A DNA stretch of 30,440 nt from Candidatus Uhrbacteria bacterium (GCA_013203725.1 JABMPK010000003.1:1-30440); one strand, 5' to 3'. Shown: positions 8,409 to 16,189, counted from the first letter of the stretch. A program made the numbers and translations. The notes: generated by a model from the sequence alone, not told the origin.

Positions 8409-9557
8409 TTACGCTGAGGTCTTGTAGATGTCTAGCAAGGCGCGGGCGTTGTCACTCCATTTATAACGCTTTAGAATCTCGTGGCTTTCAGTGAGCACTC
8501 GTGTGCGTTCACTGTTGTTTTGCAAAAGGGTGCGCATAGCTTCTACCATGCTTTCAATATCAGACGGGTCAAAATACACCGCGGCCGGTCCCAGGATCTC
8601 TGGAATCGAACTTGCACGTGATGCAGCAACAGGAGTTCCGTGTTGCAATGCTTCGAGCGGAGGAATGCCGAACCCTTCAAGTTTTGAAGGGATGATGTAG
8701 AACTTCGCGGCTTGGTAAAGCTCACTTAGTTGCTCATCGGAGACAAAGCCTAGAAAGAAAATTCGATCTAGCGGAATCTCTATCTCGCGGGCTTCCTGCT
8801 TTAGGCGATCGGTGAACTCATTTTGAGGTCCAACGAGCACCAAGCTTACGTCCGGGAATTCGTGAACGAAAAAGCTAAACGCGTGAAGCAAAGTTTCTAA
8901 ATTTTTGTGTGGGTAGGAGTTTCCAACATTCAACATAAACGGTGTTTGAATGGGGAAATCCCGCGAGCCTACAAAGCTCGATTTTTTGTTTTGTTTTTGC
9001 GCAGAAATCGCAGCGCTATCAATGCCATTATACACTACTTTCACCCTATCTTGCGACACACCCAACCTGTGGATGATTTGGTTCTTAACATGCTCCGAAA
9101 TCGTGACAATTTTACTCGCATTTTTAGTCGCATGTGCCAAAGTTTTCTTGTAACCAAACCGCTTCAAAGCAAAGAAGATTCGATTACGAGTCGACGCACG
9201 CGCTGACCACGGTTGGTCGAGCATTATCAGGTCATGAATGGTAACGACGAATGGTGTTTTGAGTCGCAATGGTACGTTAAAGTGAGGGAAGTGTACGATG
9301 TCGAGTTTGAACTTGTCGATGATGCGCGGAAGCCTAGTTTGTTCGGCTACAGAGTACCAATGAATGTCTGCTACAACCTTTTCCCATCGCTTATTCGGCT
9401 GCGGACATTGCTTGAAGTTTTCTTTTTTTAGAAAGACAACGTATTCGTTATCATCGTCGAGTTTTTGTAAATTCAAAATCAACTGCTCGACATATCGACC
9501 AATCCCAGCCCCACCAACCTTAGGCCCGTACATGCGGGCATCTATTCCGATTCTCAT
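8409..9557 (-). CDS. GT4-family glycosyltransferase
   Basis: Encodes 382 aa from MRIGIDARMYG, 8 codons inside the longest frame. Family 4 (group 1) retaining glycosyltransferase with two Rossmann folds. The N-terminal GGAGIGRYVEQL loop binds donor or acceptor. The C-terminal half has LNVGNSYPHKNLETLL, then KLEGFGIPPLEALQHGTPV, the E-x7-E region that holds the nucleotide-sugar. It probably adds a hexose to a lipid-linked surface glycan at the cytoplasmic face; the sugar cannot be named. The start choice is supported by an extended -10 box whose predicted transcription start is this ATG. It is the first gene of a minus-strand set with the DUF4012 and Ig-like proteins. Confidence 0.9.
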   Translation of the reverse strand: MRIGIDARMYGPKVGGAGIGRYVEQLILNLQKLDDDNEYVVFLKKENFKQCPQPNKRWEKVVADIHWYSVAEQTRLPRIIDKFKLDIVHFPHFNVPLRLKTPFVVTIHDLIMLDQPWSARASTRNRIFFALKRFGYKKTLAHATKNASKIVTISEHVKNQIIHRLGVSQDRVKVVYNGIDSAAISAQKQNKKSSFVGSRDFPIQTPFMLNVGNSYPHKNLETLLHAFSFFVHEFPDVSLVLVGPQNEFTDRLKQEAREIEIPLDRIFFLGFVSDEQLSELYQAAKFYIIPSKLEGFGIPPLEALQHGTPVAASRASSIPEILGPAAVYFDPSDIESMVEAMRTLLQNNSERTRVLTESHEILKRYKWSDNARALLDIYKTSA

Positions 9558-9572
9558 TGGGGCATTATACCA
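9558..9572 (-). promoter_or_regulatory. Extended -10 promoter, leaderless start
   Basis: On the minus strand reads TGG-TATAAT, 6 nt, then the ATG of the glycosyltransferase. A purine +1 seven bases after the -10 is the A of the start codon, so the mRNA would have no leader. There is no good -35 and no Shine-Dalgarno. Confidence 0.7.
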
Positions 9573-9575
9573 GAA

Positions 9576-9598
9576 ATCCACCCGTGCTGTGGGTGGAT
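9576..9598 (-). terminator. Hairpin ending the upstream small membrane gene
   Basis: 8-bp stem ATCCACCC / GGGTGGAT with a 7-nt loop just after the stop of the gene at 9603-10064. The T-run is short. It also overlaps where the -35 of the next promoter would lie. Confidence 0.65.
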
Positions 9599-9602
9599 CT
9601 TG

Positions 9603-10064
9603 TTACTTGGTTTTATTCGCTTGCCAAAGTTTCGTTAACTCTTCATCAATCTTCATTCCTTCGTTTCCACGCATGTATGGCAATATCCTTACAAATTTCT
9701 TTGACTCGTCTGGATATACGAAAGTTACCTTTGCCTGCGTTGTGATGTTGCGAATACTGCTGATAGGGATCCGTTGCCCCTCGATCTCAATAAAGTCTGA
9801 GGTTAAGACCAGTACCGGATGATCGCTTTGAGAGACCTCTTTCATCTGTCTCGCCATCTTGATGAATCCGTAGCTGGCATAGGCAGCAACAAAAGGCATT
9901 GCGATAAGAATGGAATCCTTGAAATTGTGGAAGTCGTATTTGAATCTTAGAAAAAGTACGACTATAGATATTACAGCCATTGCTATCAAGAAAATGATAA
10001 ACGCGGTGTATTTAACAATATACTTTTTCGCTTCCCTTGGCGTGAGGCTTATCGAGTAGTTCAT
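9603..10064 (-). CDS. Small membrane protein with PH-like C-terminal domain
   Basis: Encodes 153 aa. Two hydrophobic helices at about 19-41 and 50-68 are followed by a soluble domain (about 80-150). The pattern VLVLTSDFIEIEGQRIPISSIRNI resembles bacterial PH-like (YcxB/bPH-type) domains, in which a strand is followed by an 'I-x-W/S-x-I' turn. The assignment is by pattern only. It lies among glycosyltransferase genes but has its own leaderless-type promoter and terminator, so it is probably a separate transcript. The function is unknown. Confidence 0.7.
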   Translation of the reverse strand: MNYSISLTPREAKKYIVKYTAFIIFLIAMAVISIVVLFLRFKYDFHNFKDSILIAMPFVAAYASYGFIKMARQMKEVSQSDHPVLVLTSDFIEIEGQRIPISSIRNITTQAKVTFVYPDESKKFVRILPYMRGNEGMKIDEELTKLWQANKTK

Positions 10065-10079
10065 ATCGGTATTTTATCA
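10065..10079 (-). promoter_or_regulatory. Extended -10 promoter, leaderless start
   Basis: Minus strand reads TGA-TAAAAT, 6 nt, ATG: the same geometry as upstream of 9557 and 13911. There is no Shine-Dalgarno. Confidence 0.6.
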
Positions 10080-10081
10080 AA

Positions 10082-11230
10082 TTACTTTTTGTTTTTTAAA
10101 GTGATTCCTATTTTTCCAAGTGCTGCCAGCGTCTTCTTCGCCGTATTGCTCCATCTAAAATCTTGCGCTCGACTCAGCCCTCGCGCTCTGAGTCTGAGCT
10201 TTAGGCTGTGATCTTGCAACACCGTCTCGATCGCATTCGTGAGCTCGTTCACGTTCATCGCTCTCACATAAACCGCAGCGTCACCGGCGATCTCACTCAA
10301 ACTAGAGTTCCTTGAAGTAACAACTGGTGTCCCGCATGCCATTGCTTCTACAATTTGCATACCGAATCCTTCGTAGCGGGAGGGGAGGGCCATGCATTGC
10401 GCACCGCGGATTAGCCCGGGGCGTTCGCTGTCTTTGATGTAGCCGATTATTTTGATGTCGTTGATGTATGGAGAGGCGGCGATGGCTGAATCTAGATCTT
10501 GCCGTAGCCAGCCTGGACCTCCAGCGAGTACCAGCTGAATATCGTGACCGCGCTCTCGTAATTTGGTAAATGCTTCTACGAGGCTCGCGAGGTTCTTGCG
10601 TGGCTCGAGAGTTGCAAGAGACAGGATGTATGGTTTCGTGATTGCGTGCGACGTTCGGACTTGGTCGTCTGCAATCTCGTACTCTGGTTTAAACGAGCTG
10701 GAGATTCCGTGGTGGATCACGCTTATGTTTTTGCGCGATCTTCGGAAAGAGCTCACGACGTCGTTCGCAGTAGACTGACTGATTGCGATGATATGGTCGG
10801 CTGTAAAAATCGCACCACGTGACCGTGTGATTCTGTAACGCAGGTGATCGATCGGCGTGTACGTGTCGGGCATGAAGTGAAAAGCAAGATCGTGCACAGT
10901 TAGAACTGTGCGGGCTTCTGTGGCGGGGAGGAATCCGGTATTTGGAAACCATGCAACGTCCACGGATTGGTTCAAGATCTGCTCAAGCGTCACAAGCCCA
11001 AGTGTGATGCCGAGGTTGATCAGCTTGTTTGGCGTGTAAATGTGCACTAGCTTCATCTTTGGATCCTGCAAGATCGCATCTGGAAGAGTCGGCTTTTCTG
11101 TACCCGTCGACCATAACAAAAACTCGGGATGATCCTCCCGAGTCATCGCTAAAAGTACCTCCAGAACATAGTGACCAACGCCACTAGGCGATGGACTCGC
11201 TAGGCTCCTTATGTCGATTGCCACGTTCAT
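10082..11230 (-). CDS. GT4-family glycosyltransferase
   Basis: Encodes 382 aa. The start is taken as MNVAIDIRSL, 29 codons inside the longest frame, because the N-terminal beta-strand and the PSGVGHYVLEVL loop of GT4 enzymes begin there. C-terminal marks are LSLATLEPRKNLASLVEAF and RYEGFGMQIVEAMACGTPVVTS with the E-x7-E pair. It overlaps the end of the upstream glycosyltransferase gene by 47 nt in another frame, so its translation is likely coupled to that gene. It probably acts in sequence with its neighbours in building a lipid-linked oligosaccharide; donor and linkage are unknown. Confidence 0.88.
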   Translation of the reverse strand: MNVAIDIRSLASPSPSGVGHYVLEVLLAMTREDHPEFLLWSTGTEKPTLPDAILQDPKMKLVHIYTPNKLINLGITLGLVTLEQILNQSVDVAWFPNTGFLPATEARTVLTVHDLAFHFMPDTYTPIDHLRYRITRSRGAIFTADHIIAISQSTANDVVSSFRRSRKNISVIHHGISSSFKPEYEIADDQVRTSHAITKPYILSLATLEPRKNLASLVEAFTKLRERGHDIQLVLAGGPGWLRQDLDSAIAASPYINDIKIIGYIKDSERPGLIRGAQCMALPSRYEGFGMQIVEAMACGTPVVTSRNSSLSEIAGDAAVYVRAMNVNELTNAIETVLQDHSLKLRLRARGLSRAQDFRWSNTAKKTLAALGKIGITLKNKK

Positions 11231-12305
11231 ATACTTTATCAATAACGAATCCCATTTGTTGCTTGAATCTGTTGTGTGAGAATGATTCTGCAAAAGTTCT
11301 AATCTCGTTTGGATCAAATTCTTCGTGTTTGAATCTGATAACAGCGTCGGCTAAACCTTCCCATGTTTGTTCGTTGAACAACGTACCAGTCTTTCCCTCA
11401 ATGACGGTCTCTGTTGCACCACCTTTGTTAAATGCAATGACAGGCCGGCCACACGCAAGCGCCTCGACTGCAGTAATACCAAAGTCTTCTTCTTGCGGAT
11501 TCAAATAAGCGATGCAGTTTTTATAAAGATCTGCTTTCTCGTCGTCGGATACTCGTCCCAGGAATTCGATGTTGCTCTTTGCGCGTTCTTTGAGCTCGGG
11601 CAAGAAAGGTCCGGAACCGAAGATCTTGACTGGTAGCCCAATACGATTGAATGCGTCCACGACAAGGTCGAACTTTTTGTAGTTTGTAATACGTCCTCCT
11701 GCCAAGAAATATGTCTTGGGCTCATCAGAAACAGAGAACTGTTCCGTATCAATCGGAGGGTATACGACTACTGAATCTTTTTGGTAAAAAGTTTTAATAC
11801 GTTCGCTAACCGTCTTTGAGTTTGCAACAAACACGTTCACTCTGTCGGCCGCCATGCGGTCCCACTGACGAAGGTACGAGAGATAGTGGGGGAGTATCTT
11901 CTTTACGACTCCGGGAACTTGCAGATTTGAAACGTAGTCGTGCATGTCAGTCCAAAGGTATCGTGTTGGGGTGTGTAAGTAGCAAATGTGCTGCGCGTTT
12001 GTACCTGGGATGATTCCTTTAGCCATGGCGCTTGAGCTCGAGATCACAAGATCGAACTCGCGAAGATCGTGATGCTCGGTCGCAGCTGGCATGAATGGAA
12101 GGAGCCACTCAAATTTCACGAACGAGAAAGGCGGGCGCTCCAAAAAGCTTGTACGAATATCCATTCCCTCATCCGCGATAAATTTCTCTTTGTTGTGCGC
12201 AAGGCAAAAGATAGGAGCCTCTGGGTACATGGAAGACAAAACACGGAGCACGCGCTCCGCTCCGCCATCTTGTGTTAAGTGATCATGTACTAAAGCGATC
12301 TTCAT
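11184..12305 (-). CDS. GT4-family glycosyltransferase
   Basis: Encodes 373 aa starting MKIALVHDHLTQDGGAERVL, where the GGAERV loop is typical of this GT4 subgroup (WbaZ/mannosyltransferase-like). The middle has CYLHTPTRYLWTDMHDY, and the C-terminal half LAGGRITNYKKFDLVVDAF and EEDFGITAVEALACGRPVIAF with the E-x7-E motif. The HTPTRY segment is common in transferases that add mannose-type sugars, but the donor is not proven. It follows the glycosylphosphotransferase gene on the same strand across a 178-bp gap holding an intergenic repeat. No Shine-Dalgarno is seen. Confidence 0.88.
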   Translation of the reverse strand: MKIALVHDHLTQDGGAERVLRVLSSMYPEAPIFCLAHNKEKFIADEGMDIRTSFLERPPFSFVKFEWLLPFMPAATEHHDLREFDLVISSSSAMAKGIIPGTNAQHICYLHTPTRYLWTDMHDYVSNLQVPGVVKKILPHYLSYLRQWDRMAADRVNVFVANSKTVSERIKTFYQKDSVVVYPPIDTEQFSVSDEPKTYFLAGGRITNYKKFDLVVDAFNRIGLPVKIFGSGPFLPELKERAKSNIEFLGRVSDDEKADLYKNCIAYLNPQEEDFGITAVEALACGRPVIAFNKGGATETVIEGKTGTLFNEQTWEGLADAVIRFKHEEFDPNEIRTFAESFSHNRFKQQMGFVIDKVYERGNRHKEPSESIA

Positions 12306-12334
12306 ATATGAGTGGATCTTAGTACAAATACGAG

Positions 12335-12479
12335 CAATTCACAAGTTCCTGATGATTAATGGCCAAGCCTCCAATGACAAATGTCCGATGAAGTTCCAAT
12401 GTCCAAGTTAACGGATAACGTCGCGCCTTGGGCCTTGGTCATTCATTGTAACTTGGACATTTGTAATTGGTCATTATAA
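12335..12479. repeat. Intergenic palindromic repeat, family A copy 1
   Basis: Imperfect large hairpin made of short words such as CAATTCACAAGTTCC, GACAAATGTCC, ATGAAGTTCCAAT, CCTTGGGC and GTAATTGG, with reverse-complement partners on the other side. The same words in the same order occur at 22664-22785. It fills nearly the whole gap between two surface-glycan genes. Confidence 0.75.
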
Positions 12480-12483
12480 CTGT

Positions 12484-13911
12484 CTAACTAGCACCAATGC
12501 CTTTCAGGACCGCGATTGGTGTCTTTACGAGAATCGCTAGGTCAAGCCACGGGGTCCAGTTTTCAATGTAAAAAATATCAAGTGTCACTTCGTCGTTGAA
12601 GTCCAGATCAGCACGTCCGGAGACCTGAGCCATTCCTGTGATGCCTGGCTTTACAGTGAGCACCTTGAGTTGTTCTGGCTTGTATTTATCGACTTCTTCT
12701 GGAAGATGAGGGCGTGGACCAACAAGACTCATCTTGCCAAACAGTACGTTGTAGAACTGAGGGATTTCGTCGATACTCGCAGCACGCATAAAGCGACCGT
12801 ACGGAGTTATACGAGGGTCCTTCTCGAACTTAGATAGCGGCGATCGTTTACGAGTATCTTTGATCTTATTTTTTGTAATAAAGTCTTTGTCGTATCTAAG
12901 TTTGTGAGCGTCTTTTACCATTGAACGGAACTTATAAAATTTGAATGGCTCACCACCTTCGCCGATTCTTTGAAAAGGTTTTCCGTTTGGCAATTTGTTG
13001 AGCATAAACCCTCCTTCGCGTTGCAACAGAAGAATTATCACGGATGCGATTTGGATTGGAAGGCTCAGGACTATCAGGATCAACGAGAATATAATATCAA
13101 AGGCTCTCTTATAAATTCGTCCCCAACCAGTTAAGGACGTTCTTTGGACTTCGAACAGCGGAACTCCGGCAATAGCGTGTGCACGAAGCTTCGACGTTGT
13201 AGTTTCCAAGAGATCGGCGGTATAGAAAAAAGCTATGTGGTACTGGTCACAAAATGCTCTAAGTTTTAGTGCACTATTTCTACTTATGTCGGGATCAGCG
13301 AGAATGATTCTATCAACTCCAATTTGTTTTTTTGTGCGAATTATCCAGCTTCGTGTTTCGGAATCAAACTGAGCCTTTCGACCAAGTACTTTTATTCCAA
13401 TACTCGGCTTAAGCTGAAACTCGTCCATAAGAGGCTTCGCGGCACCCTCGGTGCCAATGATGATTACAGTATGAAGACCATAGCCAAACGAGTGCAGAGT
13501 TCGCTCGAGACCACGCAGAATGATTCGCGCCGAGATAATCAAGATCATGGCTAACACCCATGCGGCAAGAACAATGAACCGTGACTCGAAAATTTCTTGG
13601 CTGAAGAAAATTACCGTAAAGACCACCATCATACCTGTCGACACGGCGTAGAACACCTGTGTAACTTCTTCTAGAATGGATCGTCGCCCGATTGAGTAGA
13701 GTTTGTTGATCGCAAAAATAAAGATCCACACAATTGCCACTCCAAACATTACACGAGTAAGCTCGGCGAGGTCGATGTTAAAAAGTACTGGTCGATATTC
13801 TGTGACGGTGTCGGAAATTCGAATCCAGTACGCGGTCCACCCTGCAAGAATGATCATTGTTGCGTCGACTGGTACGCGAATTGCTGCGAATGTTAGATCT
13901 AACTTTTTCAT
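12484..13911 (-). CDS. Polyprenyl glycosylphosphotransferase (initiating sugar transferase)
   Basis: Encodes 475 aa. Transfers a sugar-1-phosphate from a nucleotide sugar to the membrane carrier undecaprenyl phosphate, the first step of a surface polysaccharide. The N-terminal half has about four membrane helices and a Rossmann-like CoA-binding_3 domain (VIIIGTEGAAKPLM). A further helix near 270-295 is followed by the catalytic Bac_transf domain: KFYKFRSMV, the D-P-R-I-T-x-x-G-R-F-M-R motif, S-I-D-E-I-P-Q-F-Y-N-V-L, M-S-L-V-G-P-R-P, and KPGITGMAQVSGR. The start is the third in-frame Met, placed exactly 7 bases after an extended -10. The downstream GT4 enzymes would extend its product. Sugar specificity is not readable from sequence. 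Confidence 0.93.
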   Translation of the reverse strand: MKKLDLTFAAIRVPVDATMIILAGWTAYWIRISDTVTEYRPVLFNIDLAELTRVMFGVAIVWIFIFAINKLYSIGRRSILEEVTQVFYAVSTGMMVVFTVIFFSQEIFESRFIVLAAWVLAMILIISARIILRGLERTLHSFGYGLHTVIIIGTEGAAKPLMDEFQLKPSIGIKVLGRKAQFDSETRSWIIRTKKQIGVDRIILADPDISRNSALKLRAFCDQYHIAFFYTADLLETTTSKLRAHAIAGVPLFEVQRTSLTGWGRIYKRAFDIIFSLILIVLSLPIQIASVIILLLQREGGFMLNKLPNGKPFQRIGEGGEPFKFYKFRSMVKDAHKLRYDKDFITKNKIKDTRKRSPLSKFEKDPRITPYGRFMRAASIDEIPQFYNVLFGKMSLVGPRPHLPEEVDKYKPEQLKVLTVKPGITGMAQVSGRADLDFNDEVTLDIFYIENWTPWLDLAILVKTPIAVLKGIGAS

Positions 13912-13926
13912 GTTCATATTATACCA
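13912..13926 (-). promoter_or_regulatory. Extended -10 promoter, leaderless start
   Basis: Minus strand reads TGG-TATAAT, 6 nt, ATG. The 6 nt include an in-frame upstream ATG (MNM...), but transcription should begin at the second of these, so the shorter protein is favoured. Confidence 0.7.
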
Positions 13927-13929
13927 GCC

Positions 13930-13962
13930 TGTCATCCTGAGCGGTAGCCGAAGGACCTCTTA
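13930..13962. repeat. Short dispersed intergenic motif
   Basis: Contains GTCATCCTGAGCGG followed by GCCGAAGGACCTC, a form of a motif seen between genes in many unrelated bacterial genomes. Only one copy is in this window. Its function is not known to me. Confidence 0.45.
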
Positions 13963-13983
13963 GCCACAGTTCAAAACAAAAAA

Positions 13984-14000
13984 ACGAGCTCTTCGCTCGT
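13984..14000 (-). terminator. RNase P RNA terminator
   Basis: ACGAGC / GCTCGT stem, followed on the minus strand by seven T, directly after the 3' end of the RNase P RNA. Confidence 0.85.
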
Positions 14001-14009
14001 TTTCATGAT

Positions 14010-14484
14010 TTTGCATTCGCACCTGTAAGCCGAATTCTGTCTATCCGCACACCTTTGGGTGCGAGGGAGACCGCGATCTATCTAGGCGCATTGTTGCCAA
14101 TACGCTCATGCGTGCTACCAAATTTGCACTTGCACCAGAATGGGTTTACCACACGCTCATGTCACCATGGCGCGAACGATGTAGCCGTAAACGACATCAC
14201 CGTACTTTTCACGTTTCATCCCACTGCTCAAGAGCGGCGGGACTAGTATAGTCTCTGTGGCACTGGCCCTAGGCTTTGTCCATCGCTAAAGCGTGAATAA
14301 ATCCAACGCTTCAATGATTAACGTATACCCGGTTGTCGTTAACAACATTCTTTATCGTAGAGTCTTGCGAAACTACGGGTGTTCGGACTTTCCTCTCCGC
14401 TTGCGGACCCTTCGAAGCTCATAGAGCGAAGTAGGGCATTTAAGCAAAGCCGCGATCCGGTGTTCCCTTGCGGGAGATGAATGC
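14010..14484 (-). ncRNA. rnpB: RNase P RNA (bacterial)
   Basis: Catalytic RNA that trims the 5' leader of tRNA precursors. On the minus strand the near-5' conserved block GAGGAAAGTCCGAACA lies at 14395-14380. The near-3' block GACAGAATTCGGCTTAC lies at 14041-14025; together they form the P4 core. An internal loop-like TGGGTTTACC region is also present. The ends GCATTC (14484-14479) and GAATGC (14018-14013) pair as helix P1, fixing both ends to a few bases. A TGC-TATATT box ends 6 nt before 14484, predicting that same 5' end. At about 475 nt it is somewhat long for the type; extra hairpins lie in the peripheral part. Confidence 0.95.
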
Positions 14485-14499
14485 TTGGAGAATATAGCA
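14485..14499 (-). promoter_or_regulatory. Extended -10 promoter of rnpB
   Basis: Minus strand reads TGC-TATATT then 6 nt then the G that opens helix P1. Because the RNA end is set independently by P1 pairing, this site calibrates the -10 to +1 spacing for the leaderless genes. Confidence 0.75.
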
Positions 14500-14543
14500 T
14501 GGAAAGTGGGATGTGTCAATGCTTAGAGGGGTGAATAAAAAAG

Positions 14544-14568
14544 CTCGATACCGAGGGGCGGTACCGAG
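14544..14568 (-). terminator. Terminator of orphan gene 14585-15046
   Basis: 10-bp stem CTCGGTACCG / CGGTATCGAG on the minus strand (one G-U pair), followed by CTTTTTTATT. Confidence 0.85.
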
Positions 14569-14584
14569 TTTCGTGAGTCTCTGT

Positions 14585-15046
14585 CTACGGAACGCTGAGG
14601 GAACCTGAGGTGCTGATCGAGTCCGAGATGCTGATGGACCCAAGGGTCACTCCATCGGGCCACCCGTGCACTCGTTGCCGAGCACGTCGCCTGTGCTCTC
14701 GTGGCGTCGACGCTTCTTGCGCGACCTCCGCGGGCTCTTCAGGGCTCTCGAACCAGGGCCATGGCTGCTCCAGCTTCTCCACCCAGGGTTGGCCGATCAT
14801 GTCTCCGCCACGTTCCAGGAACACGCGAACACCGTCGTTCATGTGAACGTTGGAGTCGAGGAGGATGCCGTTCAGATCGAGCGCCTGAGCGAGCGCCACC
14901 GCATGATCCACGAGGGTGAGGTACCGCTCGAGTGTCTCGATCACAGCCCACGGACGCAGGTCGCGCCGAATCATTGCACTGAACGTCTGGTAGTCAACGC
15001 TCCTGGTGAGCCACCAGATCTTGATCAAAATAACGAGTCGTCTCAT
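14585..15046 (-). CDS. Orphan protein, cassette gene
   Basis: Encodes 153 aa of no recognised family. The start MRRLVILIKIWW is chosen over an upstream ATG because AAGGAGA lies 6 nt before it. The N-terminus is basic and hydrophobic, followed by a helical middle (WAVIETLERYLTLVDHAVALAQALDL). An Arg-rich stretch (about 117-125) leads to a Ser-rich tail with SISISDSISTSGS repeats. It has its own promoter, strong Shine-Dalgarno and terminator, and its codons are clearly GC-richer than those of trpS or the glycosyltransferases. It is divergent from the gene at 15220 and shares its 170-bp upstream region. Probably acquired; function unknown. Confidence 0.7.
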   Translation of the reverse strand: MRRLVILIKIWWLTRSVDYQTFSAMIRRDLRPWAVIETLERYLTLVDHAVALAQALDLNGILLDSNVHMNDGVRVFLERGGDMIGQPWVEKLEQPWPWFESPEEPAEVAQEASTPREHRRRARQRVHGWPDGVTLGSISISDSISTSGSLSVP

Positions 15047-15083
15047 TTTGAGTCTCCTTCTCGGTTGAGAGCTCAATAATCAC

Positions 15084-15111
15084 GATATACTAAAAGAGCA
15101 ACATCGGTCAA
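15084..15111 (-). promoter_or_regulatory. Candidate promoter of orphan gene 14585-15046
   Basis: TTGACC, 16-bp spacer, TATATC on the minus strand; the leader carries the AAGGAGA Shine-Dalgarno. Confidence 0.5.
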
Positions 15112-15163
15112 TATCCAGTGTGTCTCAGATGGCCAATCTTGGCGTAATAACGAGCTATATCCC

Positions 15164-15192
15164 TTGACAAAACGCCAAAAATGTGGTGTAAT
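15164..15192 (+). promoter_or_regulatory. Sigma70-type promoter of orphan gene 15220-15615
   Basis: Perfect TTGACA -35, 17-bp spacer, TGTAAT -10; transcription should start near 15199. This rules out the upstream ATG at 15181 as the start. Confidence 0.75.
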
Positions 15193-15219
15193 GAGGTCGC
15201 CTATTACATTGGAGGGCAT

Positions 15220-15615
15220 GTGGGATTTTTCAAGGAAATGGCTCTGGGATTTGTGATCCTGATGAGCGTGATTCAGAGCTGCGCCTGGGTCGACCAGGAG
15301 CAGCAGTTCCCGGACGAGCTCGCGAACGACCCCAGGGTCGAGCAGGTGATCGAGCTCAAGGAGCGCATCTGCTTCGATGAGCGAGAGAGCCTGTACGGTC
15401 CCGAGCACATGCAGGACTTGGCTGCCGATGGGCTCGACAAGGCCTTGGTGGAGCACGAAGTGCTCGTCGACGCGCTCGAGCGAGATTGGCACGTCAGCTA
15501 CGGCGCGGTGCCGTGGTGGCGGAAGAACGCCCGGTTCGCGCTCGCGCGAGTGCAGGGCATCACCGGCTTCTCGGAAGCCGGTGATCAGTGGTCGTGCGAT
15601 CCGCGCGCCTACTGA
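15220..15615 (+). CDS. Small putative lipoprotein, cassette gene
   Basis: Encodes 131 aa from a GTG start. The ATG at 15181 lies inside the -10 region, whereas GGAGGG at 15211 sits just before this GTG. The N-terminus VGFFKEMALGFVILMSVIQSC has a charged tip, a hydrophobic core and a Cys after I-Q-S, which resembles a lipoprotein signal peptide with cleavage before Cys21. The rest is acidic, rich in Glu/Asp and Arg, with no known domain; it would sit outside the membrane. ATG at 15238 is an alternative start. The gene ends at a strong hairpin terminator. Codons are GC-rich, unlike the core genes. Function unknown. Confidence 0.65.
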   Translation: MGFFKEMALGFVILMSVIQSCAWVDQEQQFPDELANDPRVEQVIELKERICFDERESLYGPEHMQDLAADGLDKALVEHEVLVDALERDWHVSYGAVPWWRKNARFALARVQGITGFSEAGDQWSCDPRAY

Positions 15616-15638
15616 CCAACAACCTTCAACTACTCAGC

Positions 15639-15655
15639 CCCCGGCCTAGCCGGGG
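15639..15655 (+). terminator. Terminator of gene 15220-15615
   Basis: 7-bp stem CCCCGGC / GCCGGGG with loop CTA, followed by TGTTGTTTTTG. Confidence 0.85.
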
Positions 15656-15738
15656 TGTTGTTTTTGTAAAATGGTTTGTAATAAATGTGTTCATGCGTAT
15701 TCACCTGCAAACTCTGTGTAAAGTGTGGATAGCGGGCA

Positions 15739-15767
15739 TTGACAGGTAGTGAAGAAATTGGTAGATT
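15739..15767 (+). promoter_or_regulatory. Sigma70-type promoter of receiver gene
   Basis: TTGACA, 17-bp spacer, TAGATT. The predicted +1 is near 15774, giving a 17-nt leader with no Shine-Dalgarno before the GTG start. Confidence 0.7.
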
Positions 15768-15790
15768 AGCGTTCCTTCTAAACTCAAACT

Positions 15791-16183
15791 GTGAGTAGCT
15801 ACGTGGCCAAGATCCTTGTTGTTGATGACGATGAAACAACGCGTCGGCTGATTCGCGCACTGGTTGCGCCCGGCGGGCATGTTGTAGTGGAAGCTGATTC
15901 TGGGAGGCGGGCCCTTGAGTGTTTCAGTTGCGAAGGGGACGGTATCGATCTGGTGTTGTCAGACGTTGACATGCCTGATGGGGACGGTCTCGCACTACAT
16001 GAAGCGTTGGCTGACAGACTTGGAAGTTGCCAGTTCGTATTGATGACAGGTAACAGGACAGACGACAGTCGCTTTGACTATGCTCATCGCAATGGAGTAC
16101 CGCTGCTCATGAAGGGTAGCCACAGCTTGCGAGGCTTTTTTATTGACCTGCGCCTAAACGGGGCCGGGCAAGTCTCGTACTGA
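15791..16183 (+). CDS. Stand-alone response-regulator receiver (CheY-like)
   Basis: Encodes 130 aa from a GTG start. The receiver fold is complete: ILVVDDDE acidic pocket (D13-D15 region), phosphoryl acceptor Asp in LVLSDVDMPDGDG (about residue 56-58), the conserved Thr in LMTG, and the conserved Lys in LLMKGS. There is no output domain, so it should act by protein contact, as a phospho-relay or CheY-type switch. No histidine kinase is in the window, so it is an orphan here. It has its own promoter and a strong terminator, like the neighbouring cassettes, and somewhat GC-rich codons. The partner is unknown. Confidence 0.88.
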   Translation: MSSYVAKILVVDDDETTRRLIRALVAPGGHVVVEADSGRRALECFSCEGDGIDLVLSDVDMPDGDGLALHEALADRLGSCQFVLMTGNRTDDSRFDYAHRNGVPLLMKGSHSLRGFFIDLRLNGAGQVSY

Positions 16184-16189
16184 ACGAAA

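Noticed and set aside
14055..14246. Small plus-strand frame
   Set aside because: Inside RNase P RNA, opposite strand.
15181..15219. Upstream ATG start for the gene at 15220
   Set aside because: It overlaps the -10 region of a strong promoter, so it would not be transcribed; a Shine-Dalgarno precedes the GTG at 15220.
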